Assembly (NCBI GenBank): GCA_036244855.1
Contig: BQKZ01000609.1
Span: forward strand, 44,884-66,168
Length of the DNA stretch: 21,285 nucleotides
From: Temnopleurus reevesii
Lineage: Eukaryota; Echinodermata; Echinoidea; Temnopleuroida; Temnopleuridae
Direction: 5' to 3'
In this document: positions 1 to 8,688 of the stretch, piece by piece
How positions within the stretch are numbered: the stretch's first letter is position 1
Layout: each line of letters opens with the position of its first letter
Position numbers and translations under genes: made by a program
The notes under the pieces: model-generated
What the model saw: the letters and a program-made list of their open reading frames with translations, nothing else
Database searches by the model: none
What the model was told of the DNA's origin: nothing

Positions 1-520
1 TGAGCAAAATCGGATAATCCGTTCAAAAGTTATGAATTTTCAAAGTATCATTTCCATCTCTGCTGGGCATCCTTGAATTGGCATGCGTATAGCTAATTAG
101 CATAATCTGTGATGTCATACATGGATAACTCCTCATTCACTTTGTATATAAATTTATTGAAAATGGATCAATATCATATTTGAAATGAGGAATCACGATC
201 GTTTTTTTCTGGAATGCTTGCAGAATTGATGTGGCTATAATATACCTAATCGAGAAACAAATTTCTCTCTATTTTTCTGGAAAAGGAGGAAAATGTGCAA
301 TTTTGTGTACAAAGTGAATGGAGAGTTCTCCATGTTGGCAGCCATTTTGTGCTTGTGAGTTTGCCAATTTAAGGAGCCCACGAGGGTTGAAAATCAAAAC
401 TTTGAAAATTCGTAACTTTTGAATGGATTATCCGATTTTGCTCAAATTTTCACAGTTTGTTCATTTGATTTTTCTTCATTTACTGACCGTACATTCTTGC
501 TGGGTGTAATTCCCCTTTAA
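1..520. mobile_element. Palindromic MITE, copy 1 (outer end off the window)
   Basis: The right end (about 365-520) is the reverse complement of the left end seen in the second copy at 21015 onward. Both ends read TTAAAGGGGAATTACACCCAG or its complement, followed by AAATGAAGAAAAATCA and then CGGATAATCC..TTCAAAAGTTA. The inverted similarity continues inward, for example CATGGATAACTCCTCATTCAC near 120-140 against its complement near 305-330, so the whole element is close to one long palindrome. Comparison with copy 2 suggests that about 75 bp of the left end lies outside the window, giving an element of about 600 bp. It ends at TTAA or TA, but the exact target duplication cannot be fixed here. 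No coding capacity is seen. It is non-autonomous; the superfamily is not recognised. Confidence 0.8.
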
Positions 521-879
521 GCTTTCGTATTTTTCAAATTCTTCAATTCGCATAGGTGGGGTGGAGTTTTTTCTGTGAAATGTTCTTCACGATTTCTTCT
601 CTTTTCTATTGTCTTTTTTTTCTCCAGATTCTTTGACGTTGAGGCCCTGTTCGTCCAGAGCACTTGTTTATACTGCAAAAAATGGCAAATCATCACCAAT
701 GTGGTTTTCAGCATGACACTTAACAACGTTGAAACTCACCTGGCAGTTATCACCGCGGTAAAAAAAAAAAGGAAAAAAAGATCATAATCTGTATAAAGCA
801 GAGGGTTCAACGATTGATTTGCGAGAAAAGGAAAGTACGGCAGAACCAAGTGATTTCATTAAAGGATTATCTAGGTCGG
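521..879. other. Spacer between MITE and tandem array
   Basis: Apart from the candidate exon at 628-757, I see only AT-rich DNA and a poly-A run near 761-780. No repeat, RNA gene or promoter motif could be supported. Confidence 0.5.
628..757 (+). CDS. Candidate orphan internal exon, unknown protein
   Basis: A pyrimidine tract ending TTTTTTTCTCCAG precedes 628, and the open frame runs 43 codons to GCG|GTAAAA at 757/758. The exon would start with the last base of a codon and end in phase 0. The translation begins FFDVEALFVQSTCLYCKKW and ends NNVETHLAVITA. It looks protein-like, with a CLYCKKW Cys-x-x-Cys motif and alternating hydrophobic and polar residues rather than low complexity. I do not recognise the family. 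No neighbouring exon was found within the window on either side, so it could be one exon of a gene with long introns, an exon relic, or a chance open frame bounded by chance splice signals. Confidence 0.35.
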
Positions 880-1650
880 GGTTCACAGAGTTTGGTGATA
901 GTTCGAAAGTTGTAGAAGACGTGCATCCAATGAATCGGGCGTTTAAAGCTCGGGACATCACGCATCAAAAGGGCTACGCCTAATTGGTAATCGGCGAATT
1001 GTTGCGAGGGCGTCAGAAATCAACGCGATCCATAATATCGACGGTTTTTCGGTAGTTCTGAAGTTGAAGACATCACCCACTCGGGCGTTTATAGCTAGGG
1101 ACATCACGCATCAAAAAAGCTACGCCTAATTGGTAATCGGCGAATTGTTTCGAGGGCGTCAGAAATCTATAATAGATCCATAATATCGACGGTTTCGCGA
1201 TAGTTTCGGAAGTTGTAGAAGACATCATCACCGACACGGACTTTAGAGCAGCAAAAACGACTATCCTTCTTGTACACGGCGAACTGCTGTGCGGGCGTCA
1301 GAAATCAACGCGATCCATAATATCGGCGGTTTCGTGTTAGTTCCGAAGTTGTAGAAGACATCACCCACAGTCGGGCGTTTAAAGCTAGGGACATCACGCA
1401 TCAAAAGGGCTACGCCTAATTGGTAATCGGCGAATTGTTTCGAGGGCGTCAAAAATATATAATAAATCCACAATATATACGGTTTAGCGATAGTTTGGAC
1501 GTTATAGAAGACATCACCGACTCGGGCGTCAGGGTCGTCGCGCAGCAGAATGACTTTGCCTCTTAAGTGATATCGGTGAACCAATATGAGTGCAACAAAA
1601 TGGTTATCCCTCCTTGCTAATGGTGAAGTTCTGTGATGCCAGAGCATGAA
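880..1650. repeat. Tandem array, ~150-bp unit, five diverged copies
   Basis: The landmark GAAGAC recurs at 915, 1066, 1218, 1354 and 1507, giving spacings of 151, 152, 136 and 153 bp. A full unit contains GGGCGTTTAAAGCTAGGGAC, ATCACGCATCAAAAGGGCTA, CGCCTAATTGGTAATCGGCG, GAGGGCGTCAGAAAT and GATCCATAATATCGACGG. Copies 1, 2 and 4 form one subtype. Copies 3 and 5 carry a diverged first half (GCAGCAAAAACGAC or GCAGCAGAATGAC), suggesting a two-subtype higher-order arrangement. The minus strand has a 135-codon open stretch over copies 3-5, but the spacing is not a multiple of three throughout, so coding is unlikely. The array stops about 100 bp before the GPCR start codon and is more GC-rich than its surroundings. 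Confidence 0.85.
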
Positions 1651-1755
1651 AATTAACAAAAATCGCAACGCATTAAAGAGATCACGCCGCCGAGCTTACC
1701 ACACTCTTTTCGATCCTAGGTTTTGGCCATCCTTCGCGAGCTCGAGAATCCGAAC

Positions 1756-2706
1756 ATGAGAGTCATAGGAATAAATCAGACAGTGATACCTGAGATGGAT
1801 ATCTTTGTGGCCGTGTCAACCAGCATTCTGACTCTCCTTGGGGTAATCGCTAACGGATTAATCCTGGTTGACATAGCAACTCAGAAATGCCTCCACAAGC
1901 GAGCCAACGCTCTCCTCTTCAGTCTTGCCCTGCTGGACTTCCTGGCATGCGCCCTCAACGGTCCGTATTCCATCATAACCTACTACGCGAACAATCCTTG
2001 GCCGACTTTCGCCGTGTGTCGTGGCATGCTCACGTACGGCATTGCGTCATCGCTGACGTCATGCTTGTTCAGTGCTTTCATATCGGTAAACGGCCTCTTT
2101 GGCATTACTTTAAAGACGAATCACGTGACGCCGAATCAAGTTCTCGTCACCAGTATGACGGCCACCGGTTGGCTCCTGTTCGTGTCAATGTCGCTGGTCC
2201 CGCTCGCTTATTTCCATGGCGACTCTGGCGTGAGTTTCCAACCTCGACTTGGTGTCTGCTACATCAACGATACCAACGAGACTATCGCCTTTGCTATCGG
2301 TGTGTTCTCGGTGACCGCACTCTCGTGGATAACGTCACTCATCTGCTACCTGAAGATCGCTAACATCGTGCGGAAGTCGAACAATCGGGTCGCCGCCGGT
2401 GCCGGGGTAGGCGATGCTCGGATGCCGCAGGTGAATCAGTTCAACGCGCGGAACCGCCACCTTATCAAGCTTGTGCGCACTATCTTCATCACTTTCCTTC
2501 TTTACATAATCTTCTTCATTCCTCTTCTGGCTGTCGAGACTCTGTACAGGGCCGGTTACGAACCGCACTATCTTGTTTATCGGACAGTCTGTATGCTTTT
2601 CTGGAGTAGTTCGGCCATCAATCCTTACATCTACATCTTCCGACTCCGGGATTTCAGAGAGGCAGTCTTAAAACTTCTACGCACTTGCTGTTCATGTTGT
2701 GCTTAA
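1756..2706 (+). CDS. Rhodopsin-like (class A) G-protein-coupled receptor, DRY motif replaced by NGL
   Basis: A 316-residue intronless seven-helix receptor. Class A landmarks are in order: N33 (1.50) in a GVIANGLILV context, D61 (2.50) in LALLDFLA, C88 at the top of TM3 paired with C168 in extracellular loop 2, W139 (4.50), a TM6 FFIP at 253-256 where CWxP is usual, and NPYIY at 289-293. The end of TM3 reads FISVNGLFGI, so N112-G113-L114 replace the DRY arginine switch, and TM5 lacks the usual proline. Possible N-glycosylation sites are N7, N171 and N174. The C-terminus CCSCC (311-315) is a likely palmitoylation anchor for helix 8. ATG 1756 is the first in-frame methionine. A splice-acceptor-like TTTTCGATCCTAG ends at about 1720, so a 5' exon is possible. 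Ligand and subfamily are unknown; helix 3 faintly recalls the Tre1/Moody/GPR84 and melatonin-type groups. Confidence 0.88.
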   Translation: MRVIGINQTVIPEMDIFVAVSTSILTLLGVIANGLILVDIATQKCLHKRANALLFSLALLDFLACALNGPYSIITYYANNPWPTFAVCRGMLTYGIASSLTSCLFSAFISVNGLFGITLKTNHVTPNQVLVTSMTATGWLLFVSMSLVPLAYFHGDSGVSFQPRLGVCYINDTNETIAFAIGVFSVTALSWITSLICYLKIANIVRKSNNRVAAGAGVGDARMPQVNQFNARNRHLIKLVRTIFITFLLYIIFFIPLLAVETLYRAGYEPHYLVYRTVCMLFWSSSAINPYIYIFRLRDFREAVLKLLRTCCSCCA

Positions 2707-2823
2707 AGGGTATCTGAGGACAAAATTACAATTGGCTAGTTAATGGTACACACAAAACTAACCACCCTAAACATTCCACGATTTATTGACAATTTTCAAA
2801 ATCAAACGTGTTTTTTTTTTCAT

Positions 2824-2829
2824 AATAAA
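2824..2829 (+). promoter_or_regulatory. Polyadenylation signal of the GPCR gene
   Basis: AATAAA, with an overlapping AATAAA a few bases on, lies about 120 nt after the receptor stop codon. The foldback transposon is inserted roughly 40 bp downstream, so the receptor's 3' end probably just escapes it. Confidence 0.55.
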
Positions 2830-2862
2830 TAAAAAGACAACTTGTACGAAGACTATATCACA

Positions 2863-2871
2863 CTTTAATCA
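2863..2871. repeat. Left 9-bp target-site duplication of the foldback element
   Basis: CTTTAATCA, identical to 5032-5040 on the other side of the element. Confidence 0.9.
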
Positions 2872-3094
2872 GGGTAGCAATCGAATGCCAGAACTAGTAG
2901 CAGGGGCGTGGCTTAGGATATATGACGTCATTATGAATATTCATTTACCTTGTAAATCGCTTCAAGAGTTCGGGGCTCGTACGGGGCTCGGGCGCGAGCT
3001 ACCCGCTTCCACAATTACCCAGAGTTACTGGGCCGGAGAGAATGCAGAGTTTGGAATATAATATTTTTGTTTATATTGTACTGAATTAAAACGA

Positions 3095-3410
3095 CCAGAA
3101 CTAGAGGTAGACCCTCATGGTATTATGTATTGTATTGAATTAACACGACCAGAACTAGAGGTAGGGGTGCCAGAACTAGAGGTAGGCGTTTATGTATGAT
3201 ATTGTATTGAATTAACACGACCAGAACTAGAGGTAGGCGTTTATATATATGATATTGTATTGAATTAACACGACCAGAACTAGAGGTAGGGATGCCAGAA
3301 CTAGAGGTAGGGGTGCCCGAACTAGAGATAGACCCTCATGGTATTATGTATTGTATGAAATCAACACGACCAGAACTAGAGGTAGGGGTGCCAGAACTAG
3401 AGGTAGACCC
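3095..3410 (+). repeat. 21-bp minisatellite of the left foldback arm
   Basis: The unit CCAGAACTAGAGGTAGGGRTG occurs singly or two to three times in a row. The runs are separated by a linker related to TATTATGTATTGTATTGAAT plus TAACACGA, giving a composite period of about 60 bp. The unit happens to read Pro-Glu-Leu-Glu-Val-Gly-x on one strand, but linkers and stops show it is not a gene. Confidence 0.9.
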
Positions 3411-3439
3411 TCATGATATTATGTATTGTATTGAATTAA

Positions 3440-4276
3440 ATTCAATTCAATTCATTTATTGTCACTTCATCAGTAATAATACAAAGTATAATGAACATTT
3501 ACAAAAAAAAAGTTGAATAAAACTCTGTATAACAAAAGTATAATGAACATAACATTGACAATTATTGTACAAAGCAGTTAACATACAAAGTAAAAGATAC
3601 ATTTTATGGAGTGATTTCTTTCTTTTTTTAATAATAGGAATACTGATGAAGTGGAGGGGTACGCTAAAAAGCAATGCTTGTAGAGTGCGGACCCCTCAAA
3701 GAAAGAAAATGAACAATAGGAACTCATAATCAGAAATGAATTACAAGTTTATATACATTTACAAAAATTGGGTTCTAAGACCAAAAAAGAAGACCAGCAG
3801 TACAAGACGAGAAAAGCAAGGGACGCTGCTAATAGTAATAAGGACAGAATAAAAAAGAGAAAACTTTATGAGAGCATGCGGAGCTTGTGGAATGTGTAAA
3901 AAAAAATAACAAGTATAGGATTAAGCTAAAGAGACGATGACATGAAATATACAAAATTTGCCTTGAGCACTCTACTGAGTGGATATGTGCGCTATATAAA
4001 TTACATGTATTATTTTTATTATTATTGAAATGGAAAATATATACGTATGACAAAAATAATATAGGTACAATTCAGTTACTCTAACATTAAACAGTATACT
4101 TTTTCAGTAAGGACGATTTTACTCTATTCTTGAATATGTTGAGGGTAGGTGAATTTTTAATATCGATATCAAGACTATTCCAAAATTTTGGGCCAGCATA
4201 GACAAATGTCTTTTAAGCTGAAAGGGTGCGGAAAAGAGGTAAATGAAAGTCATTCGAGTGTCTTGAAGGGAATTTA
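3440..4276 (-). mobile_element. 5'-truncated non-LTR retrotransposon (LINE) nested in the foldback element
   Basis: The minus strand encodes the extreme C-terminus of a LINE ORF2. RHSNDFHLPLFRTLSA, a stop, then KTFVYAGPKFWNSL and LNIFKNRVKSSLLKKYTV, matches the usual ending (TR..N.FHLP..RT, then GPK.WNSL, then FK..LK..LL). The in-frame stop shows decay. A 3' UTR follows, with a hairpin at 3653-3700, a segment reading GAGTGCTCAAGGC in its complement near 3960-3970, and a terminal AATAAA with (TGAAT)n-like tail at about 3440-3465. TGAATTAA flanks both ends (3432-3439 and 4277-4284), a plausible target duplication drawn from the minisatellite linker. The family looks Jockey/CR1-like, but the clade cannot be fixed from this much sequence. 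Confidence 0.85.
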
Positions 4277-4309
4277 TGAATTAACACGACCAGAACTATA
4301 TAGAGGTAT

Positions 4310-4657
4310 TCAATACAATATAATACATAAATGCCTACCTCTAGTTCTGGCACCCCTACCTCTACTTCTGGCATCCCTACCTCTACTTCTGGCACCCCTG
4401 CTTCTATTTCTGGTCATGTTAATTCAATACAATATAATACATAAGCTCCTACCTCTAGTTCTGGCACCCCTACCTCTAGTTCTGGCATCCCTACCTCTAG
4501 TTCTGGCACCCCTACCTCTAGTTCTGGTCGTGATAATTCAATACAATATAATACACAGGCGCCTACCTCTAGTTCTGACACCTCTACCTCTAGTTCTGGC
4601 ATCCCTACCTCTAATTCTGGCACCCCTACCTCTAGTTCTGGTCGTGTTAATTCAATA
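4310..4657 (-). repeat. 21-bp minisatellite of the right foldback arm (inverted)
   Basis: Same unit and linker as at 3095-3410 but reverse-complemented (CCTACCTCTAGTTCTGGCAC and variants). Four clusters of two to four units alternate with the AATTCAATACAATATAATAC linker. The flip from + to - orientation occurs around 4300-4310. Confidence 0.9.
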
Positions 4658-5031
4658 TTGATGTGGCATTTTTGGGTTATAGGCTATAGCTGTCTTAATT
4701 ATTTTAGGTTGCTAACTTCAATATATGTATGCCCTCTGAATAAACTACTGCGGTTAAGTTATATTATAATCAGCGCACATAAGCTGAAGTTTGCAAGCCA
4801 AAATAATTTAGGCCCCTAAAACCAATGATTACCGAAGGGGTCAACATATTATATTCCAAACTCTGCCTTCTCTTCGGCCCGGTACTGGGAGTGGGTAGCT
4901 TGCGCCCGAGCGCCGTGTTATGAGCCCCGAACTCTTTGAAGCGATTTACAGGGTTTAATGAATATTCATAATGACGTCATATAGCGTAAAACCACTCCCC
5001 TGCTTCTAGTTCTGGCATTCGTTAGCTACCC

Positions 5032-5040
5032 CTTTAATCA
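5032..5040. repeat. Right 9-bp target-site duplication of the foldback element
   Basis: CTTTAATCA, identical to 2863-2871. Confidence 0.9.
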
Positions 5041-6100
5041 CCCCGTATCATATATTCGACAGAGATCACCTGTAAGAGAGAAAAGTCAATATGTCATTGG
5101 AACAACATGTATTTTCGCGCCAAACAGACTTCGGGTTTTGACAAGCACCTATTTTTACCGATATAAAAATAAAATAGAGACTCTGTTGTACCTTATTGTG
5201 AAGATTCTACGAACAGAATCGTTAACGTTCGCTTAGATAATACGTTTCGAAAGATGAGAAACGTTTCAATGAGAAATTTAATTGTGTTTTTATGCAATTA
5301 TTGGATTAACACATCAAAAAACAGCACCGTATACTGTATTTGTATTTCATTTACATTTATGCTTTTATTTTGAATAAATGCTTTTATTTTGAATTACATT
5401 AAAGGTAACCAACTACACTTGCACACATTACGGTTATGCTTACAACTTGTTGTGTACCTTGGATATGCCAAAATATTAACCTCTATGAAGTATTTGGGTC
5501 GAATGTAGTCCAGAATATTTAATTCAAATAAAAATCTATTCTTTCATAATTCATCTTGACACCAACGGTATCGCAATACTCCTAGCGTATTACCACACAC
5601 AAAAAAACATTGCAAGAGCACGTACAGTGTGTACTTCAACACACTGCCACATCATGCGGAATACGCACTTAAAGAGACTCTTGCCTATTGGTCAACGAGG
5701 GGTCAACCTTACGGCTGTTTTGACTTTCGAACGCACGGTCCATTAATTCGAGGCCCGAATAAAAGAATTATTATTGGAATAACTATAAATGCGCTTATCA
5801 TGACCAATCTTTGTGCTTGATTGATTGGTGATAAGTTCTAACATCTAGTACTCTTCAACATAACACAACAATCTTGGAAAGTCAAATTCTAGGCTGAAAA
5901 AGAAGTATTCTACCTTTAACGGAATTATTCTGTGATGCACAGTGCAGAATGTTTTGCTATTGCACACTTAGAAAGAGGGTGCACTATTGAACCTTGCGAC
6001 ACTGGGAACACCCTTTTTTGGGGGGGGGGGGGGCAATATTACATTTCCTTTGGAAAGGTGCAATGTTGCTCCTTTTCCTCAGTGTGAAAGTGTAAAAGAA
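5041..6100. other. Intergenic DNA, no gene recognised
   Basis: AT-rich single-copy-looking sequence. A 63-codon open frame at 5629-5820 has no recognisable motif or splice context and is not called. A homopolymer of about 14 G follows TTTTTT near 6015-6033. A short GGTGCAATGTTGC at about 6056 recurs near 7024, on the other side of the next MITE. Confidence 0.5.
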
Positions 6101-6643
6101 GAGTCTACCCAATAATAATAATTTTTTTTAACAGAAGCAACAAAAATTGGTGAGTAAAACAAAACAAGTTTGAAGAAAATCGGACAAGTAATAACAAAAA
6201 AGTTATGAATTTTTAAAGGTTTGAAAAATGGGCAAATCAGTGCAAATTTCCAGAGATGTTGCCAATTTGATGACATCATGGGTGCACAACTAACCAGAGT
6301 TTTCATTATAAATATGGTGGAAATTCATCATTTTTACAGAAAGTTGCAAAGTTTGTATGAATGTAAACATGCAAATAGTGGATCTACATGTCTATCATAA
6401 AGATATCCTACGGTTAAAGTTTTGAGGAAATCATATATTTGGGGAAAAGGTAACATTTTATGACATTGATATGAATGTAATAAATGGTCAGTTGTGCACC
6501 TATGACGTCATCAGTTGCCAATTTGTCTAAATATATAAACGTTCATATCTTTCTTATTAGTTGTCCATTTTCTCTCAAACTTTTTTGTTCTATTCATCTA
6601 ATTTTCTGCTCCTGTTGAAGAATTATTATTTTTTAGTAGACTC
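6101..6643. mobile_element. Palindromic MITE, 543 bp
   Basis: Inverted ends GAGTCTAC at 6101 and GTAGACTC at 6643 continue inward as imperfect inverted repeats of roughly 200 bp. Shared blocks include AATAATAATT; AAGTTTG(A)GA(G)AAAAT; GACAA(C/G)TAATAA; and TGACGTCAT(A/G)GGTGCACAAC near 6270-6290 and 6490-6515. No open frame of note and no clear target duplication. Its inner core (CGGACAAGT..AAAAGTTATGAATTTTTAAA) resembles that of the MITE at the window ends, suggesting a common superfamily. Confidence 0.75.
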
Positions 6644-6684
6644 TCCTGTTAACAAAATGTTTTAGAATTGTAGCAGCTGTGAGG

Positions 6685-6757
6685 TTCTGACATGCGCCAT
6701 GACGGATCGCTTCATTCCAGGGCAGATGATATACCGACTGAGCTGTCTATCCGCTCT
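6685..6757 (-). repeat. tRNA-like SINE fragment
   Basis: On the minus strand, GACAGCTCAGTCGGTATATC is close to the A box of a tRNA gene (TAGCTCAGTCGGTAGAGC) and is followed by ATCTGCCCTGGAATGAAGCG. A clean B box (GGTTCGAATCC) is absent, so this is not a functional tRNA. It is best read as a degenerate head of a tRNA-derived SINE. The rest of 6644-7047 shows nothing I can identify. Confidence 0.4.
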
Positions 6758-7047
6758 TATTGAGCGAGAGAAATTAAGAAATTAGATCTGCCGTTAGCCG
6801 CGAGTGAATACTTTGTCATTATTTTCACGGGAAATGTATTGTCATCGTTGACGAATCAGAGCCTTTTGTTTAATGTCTTCTAATTCCGTTTCACCGGTCG
6901 CAAACATCGAGGAGCTCCGTCGGTAAATCGTCGGTTTTTTGGATAAAAGCGATCATTCATTTAATGGGAACATCTATAGACACATACTTTTTTTTTATAT
7001 ACTTAACTTTCTTTTTTTTTAAATGGTGCAATGTTGCAGAATGAAGG

Positions 7048-8035
7048 GTGCCATAATTTTTTTTTTTAAATTAGACTTTATTTAACCACATTAAAAAAAT
7101 CACATCATATACAAAGTTAAAAGTAATATAAAATGGTTGAGACCCTAAAGAAGCAGCGTTTTGCTTATAATACAGGTCCCCTTGAACAAAAACAACATTA
7201 ATATAACATGAAACAAAGACATAATTAAATAATAATTACACATCATATATACACGCACTCACACACAGCAAAAATATTGTGGTACTAATAGAAAAGGAGT
7301 CAGGCAAGAAAAAAGAAATAGAAGAAATGAGAAGAAAAAGAAGAAAAGAGAATTTATCTATACTACTCGGCCGAAGATAACATTTTATTAATTATATTCT
7401 TTTTGTACAATGATTGAAATCTGATTACTGTTGTGCTTGATCTAATATCTTGACTAAGTGAGTTCCATTCTCGGATTCCAACAGACTTCAAAGAATTATA
7501 TTGTAATGCCGTACGACAGAGAGGAACATGAAGATTCTTAAGGTGGCGGGTGGGGTAATTATGGATAGAAGCATTTGTTTGAAACATATTATCAAAAACG
7601 GAAGGCAATAGCTTCTTATGAAATTTAAACATACATAATTATTGATGTATTCAATTTTATCAAATCGTAAATAGAAATAATCTTGAGTTTGATCAACAAT
7701 GGTAAACTGGCGGATAGATACGGACTATTTGAAAGTAGTCGAACTATTCGTTTCTGTAATCTGTAAATTTTGTCTAGTTTAGTTTTGTAAGTATTGCCCC
7801 AGATGATGTTACAGTAGGTTAAATGAGGAAGAACAGTTGCATTATAAATATTCATCAGTATATTTCTGGGCACCAGTTGTTTTGCATACCTTTGAACAAA
7901 CATAATCAATGTGGCATTTTCAGTCTAGACTTTCTTCAATATGAACACCTAAAAAGTATATGCTATTTTTTCTTTTTGCATTATTTTGAATCCTTAAATC
8001 TAATATCGAGTAATGCCCTTTTGATTACTCAAATA
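7048..8035 (-). mobile_element. Decayed LINE, C-terminal reverse transcriptase region and 3' UTR
   Basis: Reading the minus strand from about 7990: SIYFLGVHIEESLD, a stop where tryptophan is usual, and KCHIDYVCSK, the FLGV.ID..L.W..HI motif just after the RT palm. The next frame gives ILMNIYNATVLPHLTYCNII, LDKIYRLQKRIVRLL and MFKFHKKLLPSVFDNMF, and finally YPTRHLKNLHVPLCRTALQ and GIREWNSLS. These are typical of LINE ORF2 C-termini of the Jockey/CR1 type. At least two frameshifts (around 7630 and 7900) and the in-frame stop show it is dead. ATAAAGTCTAATTT plus a poly-A run on the minus strand marks the 3' end at about 7048-7075. The 3' UTR carries the same kind of hairpin (7136-7185) as the other LINE pieces here. 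Confidence 0.85.
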
Positions 8036-8044
8036 TTATACATA

Positions 8045-8222
8045 TTTTCAATTTTGCTACCTCTTCAAGGGTCCTACGTGTTACAAGCTTTAAACTTGTT
8101 AGGAGTCACCCTTTTTTTATTGTTATCAAAATGTAAACAATTTATTGAACATGTTTTGTACATTGTAAATACCATCATTGTATTTGATTTGTTATGATTG
8201 ATAATGGAAATAAAGTCGAACT
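8045..8222 (+). mobile_element. LINE 3'-UTR remnant, plus strand
   Basis: CTTCAAGGGTCC, ACAAGCTTTAAACTTGTTAG and GAGTCACCC (8063-8112) repeat the stem-loop organisation of the other two LINE 3' UTRs in the window. The segment ends GATAATGGAAATAAAG, TCGAACTGAACTGA, a polyA-signal-plus-short-repeat tail of the kind seen in CR1/Jockey-like LINEs. No ORF2 is left upstream; the minus-strand LINE abuts it tail-outward, so the two lie head to head. Confidence 0.55.
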
Positions 8223-8686
8223 GAACTGAGTAATTGCAAAAAAAAATTCTATTTGGAAAATGAATACTACAAGTAGACTTGTCATGACAAGATAATTTAT
8301 TCAAGAAATGTTAAACTGTTTTATGTGTAATGCTGTCAGTAACGTGATTATATCCAACACATGAGACTAGCGTAATATAAAAGGTCCCAACACAGTCTTA
8401 TTTGAAACTTTTATTCCCTCATTATGGTTTTGAACATTTTATTTAAAGTTTTAATGCGATCTTGTGAATTCTTTTTTCTGGTTATTACCAATATCCTTTG
8501 TGTGATGAAGTTCCGGGAATATTTTGGCCGCTCTTCTCAAGTCAAGATTTGTTCGTCCTTTTCTCATCAGTTTCTGCCCTTTTGTTATTCACTCCCAAGG
8601 GGATAGGCGTAGTATCTACGACGCCCATAAGATAGGTGTAATAAGCTGCATTACTATTTTAAATAGCGTTCTCAATCTGCTATTGC
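8223..8686. other. Intergenic DNA, nothing recognised
   Basis: AT-rich sequence without repeats, splice-bounded open frames or RNA motifs that I could support. Confidence 0.5.
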
Positions 8687-8688
8687 TA

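Larger units (their letters stand above)
2872..5031. mobile_element. Foldback-type DNA transposon, complete, with a nested LINE
   Basis: The termini are inverted: GGGTAGC at 2872 and GCTACCC ending at 5031, flanked by perfect 9-bp duplications CTTTAATCA. The outer inverted domains are about 190 bp (2872-3065 and 4846-5031). They share GAATGCCAGAACTAG, TATGACGTCATTATGAATA, GTAAATCGCTTCAA and TTTGGAATATAATAT with roughly 10-15% divergence. Inside them the arms consist of a 21-bp minisatellite, in + orientation at 3095-3410 and inverted at 4310-4657. The arms meet near 4300. No transposase is present. Arms made of tandem repeats plus a 9-bp duplication match foldback elements (Drosophila FB, sea urchin TU) and are compatible with Mutator-like transposition. 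About 837 bp of the interior is a later LINE insertion. Confidence 0.9.

Noticed and set aside
1261..1668. Minus-strand 135-codon frame with repeated VGDVFYNF and ILWI motifs
   Set aside because: It is a by-product of the ~150-bp array. Spacings of 136, 151 and 152 bp break the frame in other copies and stops occur there.
4188..4661. 157-codon open frame rich in LPLVLAPL repeats, and opposite-strand PELEVGV frames
   Set aside because: The 21-bp minisatellite unit is a multiple of three, so it stays open by arithmetic. It is a transposon arm with linker DNA and shows no start or splice context.
5629..5820. 63-codon open frame
   Set aside because: Short, no recognisable motif, no splice or polyA context; chance opening is likely.
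6690..6757. Functional tRNA gene on the minus strand
   Set aside because: A-box-like sequence only. No acceptable B box or cloverleaf, so it is treated as a SINE fragment.
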